From Amycolatopsis anabasis (lineage in GTDB: Bacteria > Actinomycetota > Actinomycetes > Mycobacteriales > Pseudonocardiaceae): a stretch of 52,146 nucleotides of DNA. The stretch spans positions 1 to 52,146 of the forward strand of contig NZ_VTHK01000057.1 in the NCBI RefSeq assembly GCF_009765355.1, given 5' to 3'. The notes beneath the pieces were generated by a model, which saw only the letters and a list, made by a program, of their open reading frames with translations, searched no databases and was not told the origin of the DNA. Below, one piece after another: positions 24,438 through 32,996 of the stretch (position 1 is its first letter; each line of letters starts with the position of its first letter). Position numbers and translations under genes: made by a program.

Positions 24438-25616
24438 CTAACCGGTGAGATCGGCCAGGAGCAGTCCGCTTTGCGGTTTCGGGGTGAAGTAGGTGCTCTT
24501 GCGGGGCATCCGGCGGCCCTGCCGGTGGACGGCGAGGACGTCGGCGAAGGGGACCGGGGCGAGCTGGAGCACCGCGTCCGCCTCCTGGTCCGTGGCATGT
24601 CCGGCGGGCAGCGGGTGCACGTGCGGGCCCTGGGGGTCGATGCCCAGCGCGTCGCCGATGAGCAGTTGTTCGACCAGGGCGTGGTCGATCCGGGGCAGCG
24701 GCTCGCCCGGCCCGGGGGCGGGCAGATCGACCCGCAGGTTCGCCGCTGGCGTCCGGACCGTGACGCCGCCCGGTTCGGCGGGCGTGGCCGGTTCGTCGAT
24801 CGTCCGGACGTTCAGGCCCGCGCGCTGCCAGGCTTGGACGAGATCGGCCGCGGTGAGCCCGGTGCCGGTGAGGACCCGGTGGATCGAGCCGATCCGCAGC
24901 GCCGGGCCCGCGGTGATCAGGGCGAGCAGGTTCGACGAAGCCCGGACGGTCGCCGCCAGGCGGTGGTTCCCGTCGGCGACCACCAGCGGATGCCGCCGCA
25001 CCTCGGTGAGCAGGGTGTCCTGGTCGGTGCCCGGGCCGAGCAGCCACAGCCGGTGGGTCCTTCCCGCGGCGTCCGTCGTCGACACCGCGGGCGCGCCGAG
25101 CGCGCCGACGATCCGCTGGACGGTCGCGGTCAACCCCTCGCCGCCGGACACCGGGACGAGCATCGCCGCGCTGGTCGCGCAGCCCAGCCCGGCGAGCATC
25201 GCGGCGCGTTCGGCGACCACCTGGGGGTAGACCTGTTCGCTGTGCCGCACACGGGACATTCCGTGCCCGTCGACCGCGGCGGGATCGACCAGGCACAGCA
25301 CCCCGATGGCCGTCCCGTCCGGACCGTCCACCCGGTAGGGGGCCACGAAATCGGTCACCCGCCGGTAGGCGGTGGTCCGGAGCCGGTCCAGTGCCCGGCG
25401 GGCCAGGGGCAGGGCGTCGGTGAGGGACAGGCCGCGCGCGCGGGCCTCGGGTGTGCGGTGCGGATGCTGCACGGCCAGCAACGTGTCGCCCGCCCCCCGC
25501 GGACCGGCGAGCGCCGCGACCACCTCACCGGCCGCGGCGAACTCGTCGATGCCGGGTCCGGGGACCGCGCCGGTGGCCACCCACCCGTTCTTGATCACTT
25601 GGGCCCATTCGGTCAT
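24438..25616 (-). CDS. DUF1015 family protein
   Basis: This 392-residue protein has DUF1015 hallmarks: VADGNHRLAATV (about residue 212; usually DGHHR), GSIHRVL, and the C-terminal RKSTYFTPKPQSGLLLADL. The family is broadly distributed and of uncertain function. The ATG at 25616 has GGGAG directly abutting it, too close for ideal initiation, so a start slightly upstream (a TTG in RISPLQAF) is possible. It is divergent from the eCIS operon and is followed after 158 bases by the VioB-like gene on the same strand. That gap holds nothing evident beyond the VioB-like ribosome site. Confidence 0.75.
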   Translation of the reverse strand: MTEWAQVIKNGWVATGAVPGPGIDEFAAAGEVVAALAGPRGAGDTLLAVQHPHRTPEARARGLSLTDALPLARRALDRLRTTAYRRVTDFVAPYRVDGPDGTAIGVLCLVDPAAVDGHGMSRVRHSEQVYPQVVAERAAMLAGLGCATSAAMLVPVSGGEGLTATVQRIVGALGAPAVSTTDAAGRTHRLWLLGPGTDQDTLLTEVRRHPLVVADGNHRLAATVRASSNLLALITAGPALRIGSIHRVLTGTGLTAADLVQAWQRAGLNVRTIDEPATPAEPGGVTVRTPAANLRVDLPAPGPGEPLPRIDHALVEQLLIGDALGIDPQGPHVHPLPAGHATDQEADAVLQLAPVPFADVLAVHRQGRRMPRKSTYFTPKPQSGLLLADLTG

Positions 25617-25713
25617 CTCCCGATCTTGCCCGAGCGCGCTGACAAACGCCTGCAACGGTGAGATGCGGATGGTGTGACGCCGCGGTGACGGCAACCGAGC
25701 AGGGTGGGCCTCC

Positions 25714-25727
25714 ACGGCCGCGGCCGT
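25714..25727. promoter_or_regulatory. perfect 14-bp palindrome in the eCIS leader
   Basis: ACGGCCGCGGCCGT lies 19 bases upstream of the sheath start, in the 130-base divergent gap. It could be an operator or a leader hairpin close to the ribosome site (GAAGGGAGA, 25731-25739). This is inferred from position only. Confidence 0.35.
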
Positions 25728-25746
25728 TGCGAAGGGAGATACGGCC

Positions 25747-27378
25747 ATGCCCATCAGTCCCACCTATCCGGGCGTCTACATCGACGAGCTGCCGAGCGCG
25801 GTTCGCACCATCGTGGGGGTGCCCACTTCGATCGCGGCCTTCATCGGCACCGCGTCGCGCGGTTCGGTCAAAGGCCCGGTGCACATCACCAGTTTCGCCG
25901 ACTACGAGCAGGAGTTCGGCGGACTCGACCCGAAACACGACATGAGCTACGCGGTCTTCCAGTTCTTCCAGAACGGCGGCGCCGAAGCCGAGATCGTCCG
26001 GGTGGTCAACCGGACGGCGTCCACCGCCGATGCCGGAGAAGAGGAGGCGGCGCCGACCCCGGCGGCCGGCGAGGCCACGATCACCCTGCCCGGGGGAGTG
26101 ACTCTGAAAGCCGCCAGCCCCGGCAGGTGGGCCAACGACTCCCTCCGGGCCCGCGTCGACTACGGAACTGCCGAGGATCCGGGCAGCAAGCTCTACAACC
26201 TGACCATCCGGGACGCCGAGACCGGTGCCACCGAGACCTATCTGAACGTCAGCATCGAGGCCGCGAGCCCGCGAAACCTGAAACACGTCATCGCCTCTTC
26301 CGGCCTGATCGGCGAAGTGGCGGGGGAGACCAGCCGGCCCACCGCGCACAAGGCCGCCGGTGCGACGGGCGGCCCCGAGGAGGGCGAGGACCCGTTCAAG
26401 GACGGCAAGGGAACGGGCGCGGACGCCTGGTACACGGCCGCGACCGGCGGCGAAGACGGTCCGGCCCCGGTGGTCGGCGACTACAAGGGGGATCGGAACG
26501 CGCAGACCGGGCTCTACGCGCTGCTGAAGACCGATATCTTCAACATGCTGTGCCTCCCCGGCGCCCCGGGTGAGATCGACGGCGCGGCGAGCATCATCGC
26601 CCCGGCGCTGGACCTCTGCGTGGAGCGCCGGGCGATGCTGATCGTGGACCCGAAGAAGAACTGGGCATCGGTCAACGCCGCCGTGACCGCGGTGAAGGAC
26701 CCGACCTTCAAGGTGAGCGGTGAGGCCACGCGCAACGCGGCGCTGTACTTCCCGCAGATAGTCCAGCCGGATCCGAAGCAGGAGAACGCGGAACGAGCGT
26801 TCCCGCCGTGCGGTGCGATCGCCGGGATCTGGTCACGCACCGATGTCCAGCGGGGCGTCTGGAAGGCCCCGGCGGGCACCGAGGCTTCGCTGAACGGCGT
26901 CAGCAATCTGACCGTGCCGATGACCGACCGGCAGAACGGTCTGCTCAACCCGATCGGAGTCAACTGCCTGCGCCAGTTCCCGGTGGTCGGCAACGTGGTC
27001 TGGGGCGCCCGGACCCGGCGCGGCGCGGACGTGCTGGCGGACCAGTGGAAGTACCTGCCGGTGCGGCGGCTGGCGCTGTTCATCGAGGAAAGCCTGTTCC
27101 GCGGCACCCAGTGGGTGGTGTTCGAACCCAACGACGAACCGCTGTGGGCCTCGATCCGGCTCAACGTGGGCGCGTTCATGAACAACCTGTTCCGCCAGGG
27201 CGCCTTCCAGGGCCGCACGCCGCAGGAGGCGTACCTGGTCAAATGCGACAGCACGAACAATCCGCAGAACGACATCGACCGCGGGATCGTCAACATCCTC
27301 GTCGGCTTCGCCCCGCTCAAGCCGGCCGAGTTCGTCATCATCCACATCCAGCAACTCGCCGGCCAGATCCAGGTCTAG
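25747..27378 (+). CDS. contractile sheath protein of eCIS
   Basis: This 543-residue protein begins SPTYPGVYIDELPSAVRTIVGVPTSIAAFIGTA and ends with the conserved C-terminal sheath domain (GTQWVVFEPNDEPLWASIRLNVGAFM, GRTPQEAYLVKCD, and FVIIHIQQLAGQ). These are standard for phage-tail and eCIS sheaths (Pvc2-4/gp18 group). Residues about 95-250 form a variable, acidic insertion that would face outward on the tube. It is the first gene of the particle operon, with a clear ribosome site. Only one sheath gene is present, whereas Afp/PVC have three. Confidence 0.95.
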   Translation: MPISPTYPGVYIDELPSAVRTIVGVPTSIAAFIGTASRGSVKGPVHITSFADYEQEFGGLDPKHDMSYAVFQFFQNGGAEAEIVRVVNRTASTADAGEEEAAPTPAAGEATITLPGGVTLKAASPGRWANDSLRARVDYGTAEDPGSKLYNLTIRDAETGATETYLNVSIEAASPRNLKHVIASSGLIGEVAGETSRPTAHKAAGATGGPEEGEDPFKDGKGTGADAWYTAATGGEDGPAPVVGDYKGDRNAQTGLYALLKTDIFNMLCLPGAPGEIDGAASIIAPALDLCVERRAMLIVDPKKNWASVNAAVTAVKDPTFKVSGEATRNAALYFPQIVQPDPKQENAERAFPPCGAIAGIWSRTDVQRGVWKAPAGTEASLNGVSNLTVPMTDRQNGLLNPIGVNCLRQFPVVGNVVWGARTRRGADVLADQWKYLPVRRLALFIEESLFRGTQWVVFEPNDEPLWASIRLNVGAFMNNLFRQGAFQGRTPQEAYLVKCDSTNNPQNDIDRGIVNILVGFAPLKPAEFVIIHIQQLAGQIQV

Positions 27379-27398
27379 GTCGAGGGGAGAGCCCAGTC

Positions 27399-27923
27399 AT
27401 GGCCGACAGCAAGACGAAACGCCGCGATCCGTACAAGAACTTCCGGTTCCGGGTGAAGTTCAGCGGCGGAGCGGAGTACATCCTCGGGATCAGCAAGGTC
27501 ACCGGGTTCAAGCGGACCACCGAGGTGGTCAAGCACCGGGCCGGTGGCGATCCGGCCACCAGCTTCAAACTGCCCGGGCGCACCGAGTACGACGCGATCA
27601 CGCTGGAACGCGGGGTCACCACGGACAAGGTGTTCGAGCAGTGGGCGAACCGGGTGTGGAGCTTCCACAACTCCGGCAGCGGTCTGGAGACCTCGCTCAA
27701 GGACTTCCGCCGGGACCTGATCGTGGACGTGTTCAACGAGGGCGGGCAGAAGGTGCTCTCGTACCAGGTCTTCAACTGCTGGGTCTCGGAGTGGCAGCCG
27801 GTGTCCGATTTGGACGCGAACGCGAACGCGGTGGCGATCCAGCACGTCAAGCTGGAGAACGAGGGCTGGGTGCGCGAGGACCTGCCCGAGCCGCCGGACG
27901 TCAACTTCGAAGACCCGGCGTGA
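27399..27923 (+). CDS. inner tube protein of eCIS (gp19-like)
   Basis: This 174-residue protein has the tail-tube pattern RDPYKNFRFRVKFSGGAEYILGISKVTGFKR, then YDAITLERGVTTDKVFEQWA and VFNCWVSEWQPVSDLDANANAVAIQ. This matches the phage tail tube/Pvc1/Hcp-like family. It polymerises as hexameric rings inside the sheath. It follows the sheath by 20 bases, the usual order. Confidence 0.95.
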   Translation: MADSKTKRRDPYKNFRFRVKFSGGAEYILGISKVTGFKRTTEVVKHRAGGDPATSFKLPGRTEYDAITLERGVTTDKVFEQWANRVWSFHNSGSGLETSLKDFRRDLIVDVFNEGGQKVLSYQVFNCWVSEWQPVSDLDANANAVAIQHVKLENEGWVREDLPEPPDVNFEDPA

Positions 27924-27927
27924 CGTC

Positions 27928-28638
27928 GTGGCCGCGCTCACCGAAGCCGGGCTGCTGGCGACCTGGGAGGCGGCGCTGGGCCAGGGCCCGGTCCGCCGGG
28001 CCCTGGCGCTGGCCACCGCCGGTGGGGCGGAGCCGGCCACGGTCGCCGACCTCAGCGTCGGCCGGCGGGAGGAATTCGTGCTGGCACTGCGGGAAAGGTG
28101 TTTCGGCGCCACCTTCTCGTGCGCGGTGACCTGTCCGTCGTGCGAGGAGGAGCTCGAACTGGAGCTCGGCCTGGACGACGTGCGGGCCGCCCCGCCGCCG
28201 GACGGGGAGAACCGGATCACCGCGCACGGCTTCGAAGTGGAGTTCCGCCCGATCACCAGCCGGGACCTGCTCGCGGTGCGCCGGGACCTCCCGGACGCGC
28301 GGCGGCGCCTGCTCGAGCGGTGCGTGCTCAGCGCGCGGCGGCGCGGCCGGAAGGCGCGGAAGGTGCCCGACGAAGTGCTCGACGCGGTCGCGGCGGAACT
28401 GTCCACCCGCGACCCGCAGGCCGATGTGCGGCTCGACCTGGACTGCGCGTCCTGCGGCCACGAATGGCGCTCGCCGTTCGACGTCACGGCTTTTCTGTGG
28501 GCCGAAATGGAAGCCTACGCCCGGCGGCTGCTGCACGAGGTGCACGCGCTCGCCACCGTGTACGGCTGGTCCGAGCGCGAGGTGCTGGCGGTGAGCCCGG
28601 CGCGGCGGCGGTGCTACCTGGAAATGGCGGGACAATGA
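27928..28638 (+). CDS. eCIS-associated protein with zinc-ribbon-like cysteines (T4 gp51-like candidate)
   Basis: This 236-residue protein begins at GTG 27928, four bases after the tube stop. It has two CxxC pairs, TCPSCEEELELEL (about residue 71) and DCASCGHEWRSPF (about residue 173), that could bind one zinc. The C-terminus reads FLWAEMEAYARRLLHEVHALATVYGWSEREVLAVSPARRRCYLEM. Proteins of this shape between the tube and cap genes of eCIS loci are usually called baseplate assembly or T4 gp51-like. Assignment rests on position and the C-terminal helix pattern. Confidence 0.6.
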   Translation: MAALTEAGLLATWEAALGQGPVRRALALATAGGAEPATVADLSVGRREEFVLALRERCFGATFSCAVTCPSCEEELELELGLDDVRAAPPPDGENRITAHGFEVEFRPITSRDLLAVRRDLPDARRRLLERCVLSARRRGRKARKVPDEVLDAVAAELSTRDPQADVRLDLDCASCGHEWRSPFDVTAFLWAEMEAYARRLLHEVHALATVYGWSEREVLAVSPARRRCYLEMAGQ

Positions 28639-29414
28639 CGGATTTCGTGGATCGCCTGCTCGGCAGGCCCGGTGCGCCGCCGATCCGGCCGGTGGTGCCC
28701 TCGCTGTTCGAGCCGATCACCTCGGCCGGCGCCGAACCGCCGCTGCCGATGGGAACCTTCACCGGTTCCGAGCCGGGTCCACAACGGACGGACGAGCCGC
28801 GGCCGGTGGATACCACGGCCGGGAACGGCGGTGAACCGCCTGCCCCGGCGCCCGTGCCCGCGCCGCCGATCGCCGTGGTTCGGGAACCGATCGCCCCGCC
28901 ACCGGTCCCGGCGGAATCGACCGGGGAGAAGGCCCCGCCCACCGCGGTGGTCCACCAGGTGACCGGAGAACCCGCACCGATCCCCACCGCCCCGCAGACG
29001 CCTGCCCCGGTGCGGGTTCCGGGGGAGCGCCGGGTCGAGACCGTGCGCGAGATCGTGCACCACACCGCGCCCCCGGCCGCCGCGCCCGCGACGCATCCGG
29101 TGTCCGCGGTGCGCGTGCCGGAACCGCCGGAACCCGCGTATCCGAGGGAGCCGCCCCCGGCGCCCGTGCCTCCCGCTTCGCATCCGGTGCGGCCGGTGGC
29201 ACCGGGATTTCCGGCGGTGCCGCCGATCCCGGTCGCCGCGCCGGTCCCGCTCCGGCGGGAACCGAGCGAACCGGACGTGCACATCACCATCGGCCGGGTC
29301 GAGGTCAAGGCCGCCGTCGAGGCCGAGCGGCCGAAGCGCCGGGACCCGGGCAAGCGGCCCGTGCTGAGCCTGGACGAGTACCTGCGCGGGCGGGCGGGAG
29401 GTGACCGAGCATGA
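28635..29414 (+). CDS. proline-rich eCIS-associated protein
   Basis: This 259-residue protein is low complexity. A short N-terminal helix (TDFVDRLLGRPGA) leads into about 170 residues rich in Pro, Ala and Val, and then a more ordered tail (DVHITIGRVEVKAAVEAERP, ending LSLDEYLRG). The tail pattern VHITIGRIEV is common in small eCIS proteins found just upstream of the Pvc16 gene. It overlaps its neighbours by ATGA on both sides, so it is translated with them. A linker or assembly role is likely; it lacks the long helix expected of a tape measure. Confidence 0.65.
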   Translation: MTDFVDRLLGRPGAPPIRPVVPSLFEPITSAGAEPPLPMGTFTGSEPGPQRTDEPRPVDTTAGNGGEPPAPAPVPAPPIAVVREPIAPPPVPAESTGEKAPPTAVVHQVTGEPAPIPTAPQTPAPVRVPGERRVETVREIVHHTAPPAAAPATHPVSAVRVPEPPEPAYPREPPPAPVPPASHPVRPVAPGFPAVPPIPVAAPVPLRREPSEPDVHITIGRVEVKAAVEAERPKRRDPGKRPVLSLDEYLRGRAGGDRA

Positions 29415-30682
29415 GCGACGCGAGGGCCATCGAGGCCGTCACCCACACCCTGATCCGCCTGGTGGCCGACGGCGTCAACGGTCGCGGCGACGGATTCGAC
29501 GGCCGGGCCCGGGTCGACGCCAAACCGCCGCACGAGGTGCCGGGCACCGACGAGCTGATGGTGAACCTGTTCCTGTACCAGACCGAAGTGGACGGTTCGC
29601 TGCGCAACGAGGACGCGTTGGACCGGGTGCCCGGGGAGACCGGCGATCCGCCGCTGCCCCTGGTGCTGCGGTACCTGATGACGCCGTACGTGCGCGACGG
29701 CAAGGACCGGGACGCGCACCGCCTGCTGGGGCTGGCGGTCCGCGCGCTGCACGAGCACACCGTGCTCGGCCGCGCCGAACTCGCCTCGAACGCGCCGTTC
29801 AGCGATGTGGCCCGCCAGCTCGACCGGATCCGGATCACCTGGCAACCCTTGGCGGAAGCGGACATCTACTCGCTGTGGTCCGCGTTCCAGACCCCGTACC
29901 GGCTGTCCACGGCGTTCGAGGTGCGGGCCGTGCTGATCGACAGCAGGCGACCGCCGCGGACCCCGGTGCCGGTGCTCAAACGCGGGCAACATGACGAGGG
30001 ACCGGTGGCGCGCGGAGACGTCGAATCGCCGTTCCCGGAACTCACCGCGGCGGTGCCGGTCACCGTGGACGACGAAGGCGCGGAGCACGAGCAGGCCTCC
30101 GCGGTCGTCGGCGGGCGGGTGGTGCTGCGCGGGGTGAACCTGGGTGCGCGCACCGTGCGGGTGCTGCTCAGCCATCCGCTGCTGGCCGAACCGCGCTCGA
30201 TCACCCCGGCCGAAGGCGACGCGACCGGCACCGAAGTGCGGTTCACCCTGCCCGCCGCCAGCGCTGGCGAATACGCGGCCGGGCTGTGGTCGGTCGGGCT
30301 GGCCCTGACCACCGGCACCGGTGCTGAGGAGGCGACGACCTACACCAACGAGGTGCCGCTGGCGCTCGCCCCGAAGATCACCAGCGAGCTGCCGCTGCGG
30401 GTGGCGAGGGTGGGCGGGACCGCGACCTTCCAGGTCACCTGCTCGCCCGCGGTGCTGGCCGGGCAGCCGGTGTTGTTCCTGCTCAACGGCCGGGCGCTGC
30501 GCGAAGTACGGGCCGTGGCCAACGAACCGGTCTCCGGCGGCACGCTGCGGTTCGTGCTGCCGAAGGCGCAGCCGGGCGACTACCTGATCCGGCTGCGGGT
30601 CGGCGGGGTGGACAGCCCGCTGGTCGACCGGTCGCGGGCGAAGCCCCGGTTCGACCCCGAGCAGCTGGCGAAGGTGGAGTGA
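29411..30682 (+). CDS. Pvc16-type tail terminator/cap protein (DUF4255)
   Basis: This 423-residue protein has the DUF4255 N-terminus: AIEAVTHTLIRLVADG, LMVNLFLYQTEVDGSLRNED, PLPLVLRYLMTPY and HRLLGLAVRALHEHTVL, followed by WQPLAEADIYSLWSAFQTPYRLS. The second half (from about residue 200) is beta-rich with Ig-like repeats. In Afp and PVC this protein caps the sheath end and sets termination. Overlaps by ATGA with its upstream gene and by one base with the ATPase gene. Confidence 0.85.
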   Translation: MSDARAIEAVTHTLIRLVADGVNGRGDGFDGRARVDAKPPHEVPGTDELMVNLFLYQTEVDGSLRNEDALDRVPGETGDPPLPLVLRYLMTPYVRDGKDRDAHRLLGLAVRALHEHTVLGRAELASNAPFSDVARQLDRIRITWQPLAEADIYSLWSAFQTPYRLSTAFEVRAVLIDSRRPPRTPVPVLKRGQHDEGPVARGDVESPFPELTAAVPVTVDDEGAEHEQASAVVGGRVVLRGVNLGARTVRVLLSHPLLAEPRSITPAEGDATGTEVRFTLPAASAGEYAAGLWSVGLALTTGTGAEEATTYTNEVPLALAPKITSELPLRVARVGGTATFQVTCSPAVLAGQPVLFLLNGRALREVRAVANEPVSGGTLRFVLPKAQPGDYLIRLRVGGVDSPLVDRSRAKPRFDPEQLAKVE

Positions 30683-32736
30683 TGGCCGAACACCTCGCCG
30701 ACCGCGCCGAATGGGAGGCCGCCAACGGGACCTTCCTGGCGGCCTCGCTGGGCTGGCTGCGGCTGTCGCTGCGCCGGAACATCGAGAACCGGAGTGTGCC
30801 GCTGGTCCACCCGCCGGAGCCGTCCGGGTGGATGTCCCGAGTACTCGGCCGATCCACTTCCTCCACAGTGGACACCCCGGCCGCCTCGCCGGTCACCGAC
30901 GCGGAACTCGCCGAAGCCGCGGCCGAGGTGGAGCGGGCAGGAGCGATCTCGCCGCCGCCCGCGCTCGTGGAACTCGCCGATCGGCTCGGCCTGTCCCGGT
31001 TCGAACGGGACACCCTGCTGCTCTGCGCGGCGGTCGAACTGGACCCGTCGATCGGTGAGCTGTGCGCGCTGGCGCACGGGAGCGAACGGATGGCCCACCC
31101 GACCTTCGGGCTGGCCCTGGGCGTCCTGCCCGAGCCGGCCTGGGAGGTCGTCTCGCCCCGGCAGGGCCTGCGGTTCTGGCGGCTGGTGGAGATCACCCAG
31201 CACAACGGGCCGGGCCTGGTCTCCGCCGCGCTGCGGGCGGACGAGCGGATCGTCAACTACCTCAAGGGGCTCAACGACCTCGACGAGCGGCTGGCCCCGC
31301 TGCTCACCCGGCTCACCCCGGCCGAGGGGCTCGAGCTGCCGCCGTCCCAGCAGGAAGTGATCGACGAGATCGCGCGGGGATGGCGGGACTCGCCCGCCGG
31401 TCCGATCGTGCAACTGGCCGGGCCCGACGAGGACGCCAAACGACTGGTCACCGCGCATGCGGCGGCGGCCAGGGGCCTGGTCGCCTACCGGCTCCCGGCC
31501 GCGTTGCTGCCTGCCCAGCCGGTCGAACTCGACCAGCTGGCCCGGCTGTGGCAACGCGAATCGACCCTGCTGCCGCTCGCCCTGTACCTCGACGTCGAGG
31601 ACACCGACGACTCCGCGCAGACCCGGCCGCCGGTGGGCCGGTTCCTCGGCCGGGTCAGCGGGCCCACCGCGTTCGCCGCCCGGGAGAGCTGGTCGGATCT
31701 CGGGCGCCGGTCGCTCGTGCTGGACGTCGCGTCCCCGACCCCGGCCGAACGCGCCGTCGCGTGGCGCGACTTCCTCGGCCCGGCCGCGGCGGGCGAGGCC
31801 GTCGATTCGCTGGCCGCCCAGTTCGCCCTCGAAGTGCCCGCGATCCTGGAGGTGGCGGCCGTTTCGGGCGGGGACCCGGCGAAGGCGTGGCAGGCGTGCC
31901 GGGCCCGCACCCGGCCCCGCCTGGACGCGCTCGCCCAGCGCCTCGAACCGAAGGTGGGCTGGGACGACATCGTGCTCCCGGAGCAGGGCCGGGTGCTGCT
32001 CGGCCAGATCGCCGACCAGGTCGCGCAGCGCACCACCGTCTACGAGAACTGGGGGTTCGGCGAGCGGATCACCCGCGGGCTCGGGATCAGCGTGCTGTTC
32101 ACCGGGCCGAGCGGCACCGGCAAGACCATGGCGGCCGAGGTGGTCGCCAAGCAGCTGGCGCTCGATCTGTACCGGATCGACCTGTCCGCGGTGGTGAGCA
32201 AGTACATCGGGGAGACCGAGAAGAACCTGCGACGGCTGTTCGACGCGGCCGAAGGCGCGATCCTGTTCTTCGACGAGGCGGACGCGCTGTTCGGCAAGCG
32301 CAGCGAGGTCAAGGATTCGCACGACCGGTACGCCAATATCGAGATCAACTACCTGCTGCAGCGGATGGAGGCGCACCGCGGGCTGGCGATCCTGGCCACC
32401 AACCTGCGGACCGCGCTGGACTCGGCCTTTCTGCGCCGGTTGCGGTTCATCGTCGAGTTCCCGTTCCCCGGGCTGGCCGAGCGGCGGGCCATGTGGGAGA
32501 AGGCTTTCCCGGCGGGCGCGCCGCGGGGCGAACTGGACTACGACCGGCTGGCCCGGCTGCAGGTCAGCGGCGGGATGACCCGCAACATCGCGCTCAACGC
32601 CGCGTTCCTGGCCGCCGCCGGGGGTTCGGAGATCACCATGCGGACCGTGCTGGACGCCGCGCGCACCGAGTTCCAGAAGCTGGAGCTCCCGGTCAGCGAA
32701 CACGACTTCGCGTGGGAGGAGGCGGGCGCGCGATGA
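30682..32736 (+). CDS. AAA+ ATPase of eCIS (Pvc15-like)
   Basis: This 684-residue protein has a helical N-terminal half and a C-terminal AAA+ domain. Walker A is FTGPSGTGKTMAAEVVA (about residues 474-490), Walker B is AILFFDEADALFGKRSEVKD, and an arginine finger lies in SAFLRRLRFIVEFPFP. It is the standard eCIS ATPase, thought to help assembly or cargo loading. The ATG at 30682 overlaps the cap stop; GTG at 30679 is a one-codon alternative. Immediately followed by the small protein at 32733 by ATGA overlap. Confidence 0.93.
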   Translation: MAEHLADRAEWEAANGTFLAASLGWLRLSLRRNIENRSVPLVHPPEPSGWMSRVLGRSTSSTVDTPAASPVTDAELAEAAAEVERAGAISPPPALVELADRLGLSRFERDTLLLCAAVELDPSIGELCALAHGSERMAHPTFGLALGVLPEPAWEVVSPRQGLRFWRLVEITQHNGPGLVSAALRADERIVNYLKGLNDLDERLAPLLTRLTPAEGLELPPSQQEVIDEIARGWRDSPAGPIVQLAGPDEDAKRLVTAHAAAARGLVAYRLPAALLPAQPVELDQLARLWQRESTLLPLALYLDVEDTDDSAQTRPPVGRFLGRVSGPTAFAARESWSDLGRRSLVLDVASPTPAERAVAWRDFLGPAAAGEAVDSLAAQFALEVPAILEVAAVSGGDPAKAWQACRARTRPRLDALAQRLEPKVGWDDIVLPEQGRVLLGQIADQVAQRTTVYENWGFGERITRGLGISVLFTGPSGTGKTMAAEVVAKQLALDLYRIDLSAVVSKYIGETEKNLRRLFDAAEGAILFFDEADALFGKRSEVKDSHDRYANIEINYLLQRMEAHRGLAILATNLRTALDSAFLRRLRFIVEFPFPGLAERRAMWEKAFPAGAPRGELDYDRLARLQVSGGMTRNIALNAAFLAAAGGSEITMRTVLDAARTEFQKLELPVSEHDFAWEEAGAR

Positions 32737-32993
32737 GGATCGAACTGGCCATCGACCGCGTGGTGCTGGACGGCGTGGGCCTCGCCCCGGGACAGGCCAG
32801 GGCCGTCCGAGAGGCCCTGCACGCCGAACTGGCCCGGCGGATCACCGCGACGCCGGGGAGCTGGCAGCGGTCGCGCCGGGAGCGGCTGCTGGGCGCGCCC
32901 GCGTTGCGCTTCGACCCGGCGAGTGGTCCGGCCGCATTGGGCCGGAGCCTCGCCCGATCCATCCACTGTGGACTGACCGGGGAAGGGCGATGA
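32733..32993 (+). CDS. small eCIS-associated protein
   Basis: This 86-residue protein begins MRIELAIDRVVLDGVGLAPGQARAVREALHAELARRI and ends PAALGRSLARSIHCGLTGEGR. Small proteins with this IDRVVLDG-L start lie between ATPase and DUF4157 genes in other eCIS loci, but I know no function. Overlaps ATGA with the ATPase gene and ends three bases before the next start. Confidence 0.7.
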   Translation: MRIELAIDRVVLDGVGLAPGQARAVREALHAELARRITATPGSWQRSRRERLLGAPALRFDPASGPAALGRSLARSIHCGLTGEGR

Positions 32994-32996
32994 CCG

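Noticed and set aside
30580..32703. Long minus-strand open frame opposite the AAA+ ATPase
   Set aside because: The plus strand has Walker motifs and operon overlaps; the minus frame is a GC-rich shadow.
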